This document shows, piece by piece, positions 55,190 to 62,873 of a DNA stretch of 64,000 nt; the stretch's first letter is position 1; the number at the start of each line of letters is the position of its first letter. Both the position numbers and the translations under genes were made by a program. Below the pieces are notes generated by a model that was given only the letters and a program-made list of their open reading frames with translations, was not told the DNA's origin and searched no databases. Where the stretch lies: assembly GCA_017438745.1 (NCBI GenBank), contig JAFRUS010000088.1, positions 62,001-126,000 of the forward strand. Reading direction: 5' to 3'. This DNA is from Oscillospiraceae bacterium (GTDB lineage Bacteria; Bacillota; Clostridia; Oscillospirales; Ruminococcaceae).

Positions 55190-56104
55190 ATGATAATCGA
55201 GACAGAACGCCTTATTCTGCGTCGTTGGGAGGAAAGCGATGCAGCTGATATGTATGAATATGCAAAAGATCTGGATGTCGGTCCGATAGCCGGATGGCCG
55301 GCACATAAAGATATCGAAGAAAGTATTTATGTAATAAAAAATGTTTTAAACGGCAAAGAAGCGTATGCCATCTGCCTTAAAGAAGATAATAGGGCTATAG
55401 GTGCGATAGAACTGAAACTGAACGGACACAGCGATATGACCGACCGTGATGATGAATGCGAGCTTGGCTACTGGCTCGGTAAGCCTTTCTGGGGTCGTGG
55501 AATTGTACCGGAGGCAGGAATGGAACTGCTTCGCCGTGCATTCGAAGACCTTGGTATGACAAAAGTCTGGTGCGGTTACTACGACGGAAATATCAAATCA
55601 AAACGCGCGCAGGAAAAGTGCGGCTTCCGCTATCAGTTTACATCAGAAAATATTGATGTACCTCTTCTTAATGAAAAGAGAACAGGTCATGCAAGCAGTA
55701 TAACAAAGGATCAGTGGCAGTGGGATATGATGTATAAAGCTGCTGTTTCATTAAGAAATGAACGACGCATTTCAGATTATGTAACATGCGGTGAAGTATC
55801 TGCGGCTGTTATGTCATCATCAGGAAAAATATATACCGGTGTATGTATCGATACATGTTCCACACTTGGAATATGTGCAGAACGAAACGCTATCGTCAAT
55901 ATGATAACCAATGGTGAACAGGAGATCATAAAGGTGATTGCTGTTCTGCCTGACGGCACAAGCGGTGCTCCGTGCGGAGCATGCCGTGAACTGATGGTTC
56001 AGCTTATGCCGGGAAGATATAAGGATATCGAAATAATGATGGATTATAAGCAGGAGAAAGTTATCACGCTTGGTGAACTGACACCGGAGTGGTGGATAAA
56101 GTGA
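55190..56104 (+). CDS. GNAT-cytidine deaminase-like fusion
   Basis: A 304-residue protein. Residues 1-175 are a RimJ/RimL-like GNAT (ETERLILRRWEESDAADM, ELGYWLGKPFWGRGIVPEAG, CGFRYQF). Residues of about 190-304 are a cytidine deaminase fold: CAERNAI with the zinc-ligand Cys and catalytic Glu, and PCGACRE with the other two Cys. An enzyme that acetylates and another that deaminates are joined; a nucleoside antibiotic such as blasticidin-type drugs or a modified base is a possible target, but this is inference. The ATG is 9 bases after CGGAGG. Confidence 0.88.
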   Translation: MIIETERLILRRWEESDAADMYEYAKDLDVGPIAGWPAHKDIEESIYVIKNVLNGKEAYAICLKEDNRAIGAIELKLNGHSDMTDRDDECELGYWLGKPFWGRGIVPEAGMELLRRAFEDLGMTKVWCGYYDGNIKSKRAQEKCGFRYQFTSENIDVPLLNEKRTGHASSITKDQWQWDMMYKAAVSLRNERRISDYVTCGEVSAAVMSSSGKIYTGVCIDTCSTLGICAERNAIVNMITNGEQEIIKVIAVLPDGTSGAPCGACRELMVQLMPGRYKDIEIMMDYKQEKVITLGELTPEWWIK

Positions 56105-56115
56105 TAATAAAGGAG

Positions 56116-56164
56116 CATTTTTCTCTGAAAAATGAATTGAAATTTTCCATCCTGCGACTGGAAA
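56116..56164. repeat. Two-hairpin repeat, copy C
   Basis: Hairpin 1: CATTTTTC (56116-56123), TCT, GAAAAATG (56127-56134). Hairpin 2 is TTTTCCA...TGGAAAA (about 56143-56164) with two mismatches near the loop. Entry sequence AAAGGAG. Confidence 0.82.
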
Positions 56165-56195
56165 ATCACCGCGGGATTTATGGAGGTACGAGCAA

Positions 56196-56651
56196 ATGAT
56201 AATCGTTCCGTACAGAGAAATATACAAACAAAGTGTATTTGAATTCACTGATATCTGTTTCGAAGAACTGGGTAAAAAATTCGAACCGGATGGAAGACAC
56301 AGTTTCTATAATGATATTGAGAAGTCATTTGAAGTGTTTTACTGTGTTGTTAATGAAGAGAATAACGACAATAAAGTACTTGGAACGGTTGGCTTAAAAA
56401 AGATAAATAACGACACTGTGGAACTGAAAGCCTTTTATCTTCACAAAGATTTAAGAGGGAAAGGCCTTGGAAAAAGAATGCTTGAAACAGTGATTTCAAA
56501 AGCCAGGGAACTTGGGTACAGATCAATTGTTCTGGATTCCATTTCAAAGTATAAAGCCGCGCAGAGATTATATGAAAAGGCCGGTTTTGTGAATACGGAA
56601 AGATATAATGATAGTCAGTACGCAGATGTATTTATGAAACTTGAATTATAA
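56196..56651 (+). CDS. GNAT-family acetyltransferase
   Basis: A 151-residue protein. The middle VELKAFYLHKDLRGKGLGKRMLETVISKARELG has the R-G-K-G-L-G acetyl-CoA loop, and KYKAAQRLYEKAGFVNTERYN is the usual C-terminus. RBS TGGAGG precedes the ATG. It is closely packed with the SUFU-TerD gene. The hairpin after its stop is the GTTTTTC/GAAAAAC type described separately. Confidence 0.92.
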   Translation: MIIVPYREIYKQSVFEFTDICFEELGKKFEPDGRHSFYNDIEKSFEVFYCVVNEENNDNKVLGTVGLKKINNDTVELKAFYLHKDLRGKGLGKRMLETVISKARELGYRSIVLDSISKYKAAQRLYEKAGFVNTERYNDSQYADVFMKLEL

Positions 56652-56654
56652 TTT

Positions 56655-56671
56655 GTTTTTCGAAGAAAAAC
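56655..56671. repeat. Isolated AT-rich hairpin related to the two-hairpin repeat
   Basis: GTTTTTC (56655-56661), GAA, GAAAAAC (56665-56671), within AATTTG...CACA. The same form occurs at 60721-60737 after copy D, suggesting it is a third, optional hairpin of the element. Confidence 0.6.
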
Positions 56672-56697
56672 ACATAAATAAGGGGAGCAAAAGGAAT

Positions 56698-58029
56698 ATG
56701 AACAACACAGCATCCACAGGATGGGAACTTATCGAGCGGGAATTTCTCAGAATTTATCCCGGTCAGAATGATCCGCTGCATTTTGCGGCTATGATAAAAT
56801 GGCGTTTCGGCGGAAATGATCCGCTTGACGGAATAAGCATTTATGAGGGAAAAGACTACTGGCACTTCGTAACGTTTGGCCTTTCGGAACTGTATGAAAA
56901 AGTATCCGATAATCATGAATTAAGCGGATACGGCTATGAAATGACATTCAAGCTTAAGAAGGATAACTACGATGATCTTAACAAGGAAATAAGATGTGTC
57001 TGTCAGATTCTTCAGACTTTAGCACGTATCACATTTCAGAAAGGTGTAGTTTTCGGACCGAATGAATTTATCCGCACCGGTCAGACGGTCGGCATAGATT
57101 CAAAGGGAGAGTCAGATATCAGAGGATTTATCTGTATTTCAGATCCTTCCGTTAATACGATCGATACACCAAACGGAAAAGTTGCGTTTATTGAAATGAT
57201 CGGCATGACGGAAGATGAACTGCTTTCTCTTTCGACCCGCGATTCAGTGAAAAATATCTATTCAAAACTCGGAAGCGATATTACCGATTATAAAAGAAAA
57301 TCCGTATTGCTGAATGTTCAGGCTGAAAGAATGGTTCCTGATATAACATCATTATCTTCTTCTGTGAGTACTACGGTAACAAAATCTGAATCATCTCCTG
57401 AAGAAAACCCTGAACAGAAAACAGTGTCTTCAACTGAACAGGATAAGAGTAAAGATGATCATTCTTCATTAAGGTTTGATACTGTTCCGAGAATAAAGCC
57501 GGAAGGTGCTAAGCATTATCTGAAAGGTGAGCGGACAGATATCACCGACTGTGATGAGGTGAGAATAAGCCTTAAATATGACAGTGCCGAAGCTGGAGCG
57601 GATCCGGATGTATATGCATTTATGCTGCGTGAAAACGGGAAAGCCGAACGTGATGAGGATCTTGTATTTTTCGGCAGCAAACTGTCACCGGACGGAGCAG
57701 TTGAAGATCTTTCTGAGAATAGCAGTCATACCGTGTCATTTAAACCGGCGCTGTTGTCGTCAGATATTTATCATGTCCTTGTATGTTTCTCGGTATACGG
57801 AGATGATGAAAAGATGAATTTCAGCAAGATAAAAAATCCTGCGACGGTTATAGATTTGTTCGGATTCGGAGGGTCAGGAGAATTTAAACTTGAATTAAGT
57901 TCGGAAAAGACGGTTGAAGTGGTGGAGTTTTACCGCCATAATGACCGTATAAAAATGAAAACAATCGGATCCGGTTATTTTACTGGAATAGAAAAGCTGT
58001 GCGAGAAACTTGGGATTGAAACTCAATAA
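56698..58029 (+). CDS. SUFU-TerD fusion protein
   Basis: A 443-residue protein. The N-terminal 190 residues are a suppressor-of-fused (SUFU) domain: HFAAMIKWRFGGNDPLDGISIYEGKDYWHFVTFGLSELYEK. After a Ser/Glu-rich linker (residues 225-275), the C-terminal 165 residues are a TerD domain: VRISLKYDSAEAGADPDVYAFML, EDLVFFGSKLSPDGAVEDL. SUFU domains serve as immunity proteins in polymorphic toxin systems; TerD domains bind calcium in tellurium/stress systems. The target is unknown. ATG 56698 is chosen over the earlier in-frame start because AAGGGGAG and AAGGA lie before it. Confidence 0.88.
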   Translation: MNNTASTGWELIEREFLRIYPGQNDPLHFAAMIKWRFGGNDPLDGISIYEGKDYWHFVTFGLSELYEKVSDNHELSGYGYEMTFKLKKDNYDDLNKEIRCVCQILQTLARITFQKGVVFGPNEFIRTGQTVGIDSKGESDIRGFICISDPSVNTIDTPNGKVAFIEMIGMTEDELLSLSTRDSVKNIYSKLGSDITDYKRKSVLLNVQAERMVPDITSLSSSVSTTVTKSESSPEENPEQKTVSSTEQDKSKDDHSSLRFDTVPRIKPEGAKHYLKGERTDITDCDEVRISLKYDSAEAGADPDVYAFMLRENGKAERDEDLVFFGSKLSPDGAVEDLSENSSHTVSFKPALLSSDIYHVLVCFSVYGDDEKMNFSKIKNPATVIDLFGFGGSGEFKLELSSEKTVEVVEFYRHNDRIKMKTIGSGYFTGIEKLCEKLGIETQ

Positions 58030-58238
58030 AGCGCAGAGAGTTTAAGAATCTTAGTGTCAGTAAATTTAAATATATGTGAAAAAAGCCGAAATGATATTGA
58101 CAAACTATATGATTTTTGATTATAATTATAGTAAACGAAAAAATATAGAATATGATAAAAGTCTTGAATTAGACTTTTCCGGATATATTATGATATAGTT
58201 CAGGGGAATCATGCACAGTTCGTGAAAGAGGGGATTTT
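58030..58238 (+). promoter_or_regulatory. Leader and promoter region of the solute-binding gene
   Basis: TTGACA (about 58099-58104) and TATAAT (58123-58128) with 18 bases between, and a second possible -10 (TATGAT near 58190). The 209-base gap is AT-rich. RBS AAGAGGGG precedes the solute-binding gene. Confidence 0.5.
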
Positions 58239-59069
58239 ATGAGCGGACGGAGAGCGTTTAAACTCGCGGCAGGATTTTGTACTGCCGCGGTTTTTGTATT
58301 TGCAGGTGTATTTGTATACAGAAATACTGAAAATAAGAAAGATACACAGGATGACAGATCGCTCGACCTGGTTCTGGAATCTAATGAGCTTATTATTGGT
58401 CTTGATACCGAATTCCCTCCTATGGGATTTGTCAATGAATCAGGTGAAATAGTCGGGTTTGATATTGATCTTGCTCAAGAAGTATGTGACCGGCTTGGCG
58501 TTGAACTTGTAAAGCAGCCTCTTGACTGGGATTATAAGGAAGAATATCTTTACACCGGAGCGATTGACTGCATATGGAACGGATTTTCCGTTACACCGGA
58601 ACGAGCAGCGGAAATGAATCTTTCTGATCCGTATTTGAAAAATACACTTATTTTCGTTGTTACGGAACAAAGCACCATAAAGAATATGAGTGACTTAAAA
58701 GGAAAAACTGTCGGGGTACAGTCCGGTTCATCGGCTAAAGAAGCGCTGGAAGAATCGTATCTGGCTTCGGATATCAATATAAGATTTTTTGATGACAATC
58801 TTGAAATGACTAATGAACTTAAGAATAACGGTATTGATGCAGCGTTTTTTGATTCTATTATGGCGTACTATTTTCTTTTATCAGACAATGAGCAGTATTA
58901 TGTTCTTCCGGACAGCCTCGGTGAAGAAGAAATCGCTGTTGCGTTCAGAAATGATGATTATTCACTCAGGAACAAAGTTCAGGAGATACTCTATGAAATG
59001 AAGTCAGACGGAACACTTGCAGAGATATCAAAAAAATGGTTCGGCTGTGATATAACAATAGTAAGATAA
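58239..59069 (+). CDS. Amino-acid-type solute-binding protein, membrane anchored
   Basis: A 276-residue protein with an uncleaved-looking N-terminal helix (AAGFCTAAVFVFAGVFVY) and no proper lipobox. The rest is the extracytoplasmic SBP_bac_3 fold: GLDTEFPPMGFVNESGEIVGFDIDLAQEV, WNGFSVTPERAAEM, LKGKTVGVQSGSSAKEAL and the C-terminal AEISKKWFG. No permease or ATPase gene lies nearby; the next gene is a cyclase, so it may feed a signal instead of a transporter. Confidence 0.9.
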   Translation: MSGRRAFKLAAGFCTAAVFVFAGVFVYRNTENKKDTQDDRSLDLVLESNELIIGLDTEFPPMGFVNESGEIVGFDIDLAQEVCDRLGVELVKQPLDWDYKEEYLYTGAIDCIWNGFSVTPERAAEMNLSDPYLKNTLIFVVTEQSTIKNMSDLKGKTVGVQSGSSAKEALEESYLASDINIRFFDDNLEMTNELKNNGIDAAFFDSIMAYYFLLSDNEQYYVLPDSLGEEEIAVAFRNDDYSLRNKVQEILYEMKSDGTLAEISKKWFGCDITIVR

Positions 59070-59116
59070 TTACAGCAAACAAGATTTTTGTTTGGTTTAT
59101 GATAAGGGATGATCAT

Positions 59117-60634
59117 ATGAATTATAAACTGAATTCCAGCGTCAGCAGAAGGCGATACGCTTTGACCATGCTCTTTATTACAATTCTTTTTGTCAGCATG
59201 ATCACTTTGTTTTATTATGCACTTCGCAATGAAACGCGTCAGAGAATTATAAAAACCGGTGAACTTAACACGGTCAGACAGGCTCGACAGATCGACAAGT
59301 ATCTTTCAAGCGGTACCGATGCGATTTGCCTTGCGTGCTATTCAATTGATAATATGATCCGTGAAGGACGCTCACAGGAGGAAATAAGAAATTATATTTT
59401 CAATCAGTCAGCCGCAGTCGTAAATATTACATCCGGAAATACAAAAGGACTGTATGGAAAAATCAGGGAAGATTACATTACAACTACCGGCTGGACTCCG
59501 GGTCCGGATTTTATTCCTGAAGAACGTCCGTGGTATATTGATGCACGTGCCAATATAGGACGTGTTGCAGTCGTTGATCCTTACATCGATGCCAATACCG
59601 GTAATGTTATGATCTCTCTTTCCAAGACTCTCTGTGATGCAAAAAGCGTAATCGCCATGGATCTTTCACTTGATTATCTTCAGAAAATAACTGAAGATGT
59701 AGCATCGTACAGCGAATCGGATATTGAGTTAATAATAGACAGGAGATACAACGTTATCGCTCATTCTGACCGTACACAGATAGGCGAAAATTATTTTGCA
59801 GAAACAGGAACTTTGGGCAAGGAACTTGTCGAAAAGCTCAGAAAGACAGATGCTGATTCATTTTCATTGAAATATAACGGTGAAGAATACATTGTATACA
59901 GAGCGCCTGCAGCTGAGGACTGGGAGTGTATTTCCGTATATAACGCGACATCAGTTTTAGGTCAGATGAGAAAGAATTTTATTTTTGTAATCATCGCATT
60001 TTTCTTTGTACTCTGCATGCAGTTCGTGATGGCGTTTAATTCCAGTCTGGAAACAAAGCATATGCGTAAACTTGAAAGTGATATTCTTGAAAAGGAAAAC
60101 AGGATCGGCGAGATCAGCAAAGTGGCCTTTCGTGATGCGCTTACCGGTGTAGGCAGTCATGCAGCGCTTGACGAGATGGCTGATGAGATCAGAAACGATA
60201 TTAAAAACGGAAACAAATCAATAGCAGTTTTGATGATGGATATCAATAATCTGAAATATATAAATGACACCTGTGGTCACGATAAGGGGGACGATTATAT
60301 CTGTGGCTGCTGTAAGATGATCTGTGATACATTCACGCATTCTCCGGTTTTCAGAATTGGAGGCGATGAATTTGTAGCCGTTCTGAGAAATACTGATTAT
60401 GATAATCGTGCTGCACTGGTTGAAACTCTTGAATCCGATCTTGATGTATCATATAATCAGACAGATAAAGATCCGTGGGAGAGATATTCAGTTTCAGTCG
60501 GCATATCTGATTATACCGATGGAGATAAAACCCTTGACGATATTCTTAAGCGAGCAGATAATGAGATGTACATTTCCAAGCAGAAGTTCAGAAAGAAGTA
60601 TGGATTTTATCGTAAAGATGAAGTGAACCAATAA
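59117..60634 (+). CDS. dCACHE-GGDEF diguanylate cyclase
   Basis: A 505-residue membrane protein. Two helices (about residues 12-36 and 285-307) flank an extracytoplasmic dCACHE domain that binds small ligands (IPEERPWYIDARANIGRVAVVDPYIDANTGNVMISLSKTL). The GGDEF domain has intact G-G-D-E-F at residues 415-419 (RIGGDEFVAVL) and MDINNLKYINDTCGHDKGDDY, so c-di-GMP synthesis is expected. ATG 59117 is chosen over ATG 59099 for AAGGGAT 6 bases upstream. The gene is paired with a solute-binding protein, suggesting nutrient control of c-di-GMP. Confidence 0.93.
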   Translation: MNYKLNSSVSRRRYALTMLFITILFVSMITLFYYALRNETRQRIIKTGELNTVRQARQIDKYLSSGTDAICLACYSIDNMIREGRSQEEIRNYIFNQSAAVVNITSGNTKGLYGKIREDYITTTGWTPGPDFIPEERPWYIDARANIGRVAVVDPYIDANTGNVMISLSKTLCDAKSVIAMDLSLDYLQKITEDVASYSESDIELIIDRRYNVIAHSDRTQIGENYFAETGTLGKELVEKLRKTDADSFSLKYNGEEYIVYRAPAAEDWECISVYNATSVLGQMRKNFIFVIIAFFFVLCMQFVMAFNSSLETKHMRKLESDILEKENRIGEISKVAFRDALTGVGSHAALDEMADEIRNDIKNGNKSIAVLMMDINNLKYINDTCGHDKGDDYICGCCKMICDTFTHSPVFRIGGDEFVAVLRNTDYDNRAALVETLESDLDVSYNQTDKDPWERYSVSVGISDYTDGDKTLDDILKRADNEMYISKQKFRKKYGFYRKDEVNQ

Positions 60635-60659
60635 TAACATACGCATCGTCGAAAAGGAG

Positions 60660-60737
60660 CATTTTTCTGCGAAAAATGAATCATACTTTTTCCAGTCTCC
60701 GACTGGAAAAAATTTAATTTGTTTTTCGTAGAAAAAC
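60660..60737. repeat. Two-hairpin repeat, copy D, with a third hairpin
   Basis: Hairpin 1: CATTTTTC (60660-60667), TGC, GAAAAATG (60671-60678). Hairpin 2: TTTTTCCAGTC (60687-60697), TCC, GACTGGAAAAA (60701-60711). Hairpin 3: GTTTTTC (60721-60727), GTA, GAAAAAC (60731-60737), like the isolated copy at 56655. GAACT/AGTTC follows at about 60749. Confidence 0.85.
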
Positions 60738-60847
60738 ACACCTTTGAGAACTTCGACTGGAGTTCAGTTCATTTCGATTTTGATTCATTAAATGCCGGTG
60801 AATAAACGTGTTGATCAGCAGATATCAGTGAATAAATAAAAATCCAT

Positions 60848-60880
60848 AAAGGTCGCTTTACCGGCGACCTTTATTTTTTC
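60848..60880 (+). terminator. Terminator before the VWA gene
   Basis: AAAGGTCGC (60848-60856) and GCGACCTTT (60864-60872) pair over 9 bp around TTTACCG, followed by ATTTTTTC. It probably ends the GGDEF transcript. A TATAAT (60890-60895) for the VWA gene lies directly after it. Confidence 0.82.
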
Positions 60881-60954
60881 GAAATAGTGTATAATGAGAT
60901 CACAGAAGAAACAAACACCCTTAGGGGACAATGATTTCAGGAGGATGATCTATT

Positions 60955-61620
60955 ATGCGTAAAGGTTTAACAGAAGTTGTTTTCATACTTGACAGAAGCG
61001 GTTCCATGAGCGGACTTGAAAAGGATACTATCGGCGGATTCAATTCCATGATTGAAAAGCAGAGAAAGGAAGATGGAGAAGCATATATCTCAGTTGTTCT
61101 TTTCGATGACAGATCAGAAGTTATCTACGACAGAGTACCAGTAAGCAAGATCGAGCCGATGACGGAAGAGCAGTATTACGTAAGAGGATGTACAGCACTT
61201 CTCGATGCAATAGGCGGTGCTGTAAAGCATATTGCCAATGTTCACAAGTATGCACGTGAAGAAGACGTACCGGAAAAGACACTTTTCGTTATCACTACAG
61301 ATGGTATGGAAAATTCCAGCCGTGAATATAACCACGCAAAAGTTAAGAAGATGGTAGAGAAGCAGCAGAAGAAATACGGATGGGAGTTCCTGTTCATCGG
61401 TGCAAATATCGATGCAATAACTGAAGCCGGAAAGTTCGGCGTGAAAGCTGACAGAGCGATAAACTATGAGTGTGACAGCGTAGGTACGGGAGTTGCATTC
61501 GGAGCGGTATCGAATATTCTGTCTGGTGTACGAAGTGCAAAGGCATGCGATGTGGACAATGTAGTGAAATGTTATTCGGCACCGATCATAGAGGATTACA
61601 AGAGAAGACATAAAAGCTGA
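60955..61620 (+). CDS. VWA-domain protein, TerY-like
   Basis: A 221-residue protein with the MIDAS metal-binding motif DRSGSMSG in EVVFILDRSGSMSGLEKDTIGGFNSM and the later Thr/Asp segments (VRGCTALLDAIGGAV, FVITTDGMENSS). No signal peptide. VWA proteins of this size near TerD-type genes are called TerY-like and act in stress or defence networks. CAGGAGG precedes the ATG. Confidence 0.9.
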   Translation: MRKGLTEVVFILDRSGSMSGLEKDTIGGFNSMIEKQRKEDGEAYISVVLFDDRSEVIYDRVPVSKIEPMTEEQYYVRGCTALLDAIGGAVKHIANVHKYAREEDVPEKTLFVITTDGMENSSREYNHAKVKKMVEKQQKKYGWEFLFIGANIDAITEAGKFGVKADRAINYECDSVGTGVAFGAVSNILSGVRSAKACDVDNVVKCYSAPIIEDYKRRHKS

Positions 61621-61778
61621 TCATATAGTCCCGCAGATCATAAAATACGGTTAATATAATCTGAATTTCCCTTGACTGAAAGCAGATGCAATGGTACAAT
61701 TATGATAACAGCACAGACCGGTATACAGAATTGTCTACCGGTTTGAATATTATGAGGGAAAAGAAAGAGGGGATCAGT

Positions 61779-62786
61779 ATGTCGGTAAAAATTATAAGAA
61801 GCAACAGTGAAGATATTGGTGCTGAAGTATTTGTGGAGGCGGAACAGAAACTTTTATCACCGGATATCTCAGAAGATAAAATACGTTCATTTTACAAAGA
61901 TCATCTGCTTGAGGCAAAGAAAAATTCCAGCAGTTCGATAGCTTTTCCGCTGGTGCCTTTCGGTCTGGAATATGCCTGCGAGGAAGGTGTCCGTATTGCG
62001 GCTGATGAGATAAAAAATTTCCTTAAAGATAATGAAGACTATGAAATGACAGTGATGCTTATTGCACCTGAGAGCAGTGGTTCATTAAGCAGGAGAACTG
62101 GTCCTGATCTTGATGAATATATCCATAAAAATTATATGCGTCCGGATCAGGATAATACAATGGGAGCTGCTGCAGCTGTATGCTATATGGAAGCTCCGAA
62201 GCCGGATCTCTCAGCCAATAAGAAATCAGAATATCGTGAAAAGAAAAAATATCCGAATATTGAGATAAAAGGCATAAAGAATTCTCCGCTGTTTGGCGCC
62301 GGAGCGGCTGCTTCGGCATTATTTAAAGAAAAGAAAAAGTTTAAACAGGATAGTAGGATACCTGAAGACGGGAAACTGGATTATGTTTCATATGAATCTG
62401 AAGATTCCCTGGATATGCCTGATCTCGATGAACGAGTAAAGCATACTAAAGATACTTTTTCAGAATATCTTATGTATCTTATTGATAAAAATGGACTGAA
62501 AAATGCGGAAGTCTACAAAAATGCTCTGATAGACAAGAAAATCTTCTCAAAGATCAAAAACGATAAGGACTACCATCCGAAGAAGATCACAGCGATGTGC
62601 CTGTGCGTCGGAGCACGCCTTAATCTGGATGAGACGAAGGATCTGCTTGCAAGAGCGGGATATGCACTTTCTCCTTGCGACAAAACTGATATTATTTTTT
62701 CGTATTTCATAGAGAACGAAATATACGATATGATCGAACTGGATATCAAGCTTGAAGAATACGGACTCCCGTGCCTGATAGCGTAA
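61779..62786 (+). CDS. Half macro domain plus C-terminal helix-turn-helix-like domain
   Basis: A 335-residue protein. The N-terminal 130 residues contain the second half of a macro domain: SSSSIAFPLVPFGLEYACEEGVRIAADEIKNFL followed by MTVMLIAP. The first half, which would carry the ADP-ribose-binding Asn and Asp region, is missing or reduced. Residues 225-335 have the pattern FSEYLMYLIDKNGLKNAEVYKNA and NLDETKDLLARAGYALSPCDKTDI, a C-terminal domain often joined to macro domains and resembling an HTH. ATG 61779 has AGAGGGG before it. It follows the VWA gene and could bind ADP-ribose-like ligands only if the fold is completed by a partner. Confidence 0.82.
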   Translation: MSVKIIRSNSEDIGAEVFVEAEQKLLSPDISEDKIRSFYKDHLLEAKKNSSSSIAFPLVPFGLEYACEEGVRIAADEIKNFLKDNEDYEMTVMLIAPESSGSLSRRTGPDLDEYIHKNYMRPDQDNTMGAAAAVCYMEAPKPDLSANKKSEYREKKKYPNIEIKGIKNSPLFGAGAAASALFKEKKKFKQDSRIPEDGKLDYVSYESEDSLDMPDLDERVKHTKDTFSEYLMYLIDKNGLKNAEVYKNALIDKKIFSKIKNDKDYHPKKITAMCLCVGARLNLDETKDLLARAGYALSPCDKTDIIFSYFIENEIYDMIELDIKLEEYGLPCLIA

Positions 62787-62819
62787 TTTACTTAGAATAA
62801 AATCTATATACATATACAA

Positions 62820-62847
62820 AAAGGTCACCCGTTGCCAGGTGACCTTT
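62820..62847. terminator. Bidirectional terminator between the macro and malic enzyme genes
   Basis: AAAGGTCACC (62820-62829) and GGTGACCTTT (62838-62847) pair over 10 bp around eight bases, with T-runs on both strands. Confidence 0.85.
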
Positions 62848-62873
62848 ATTTTCATATAGTGGTGTGATGATTA

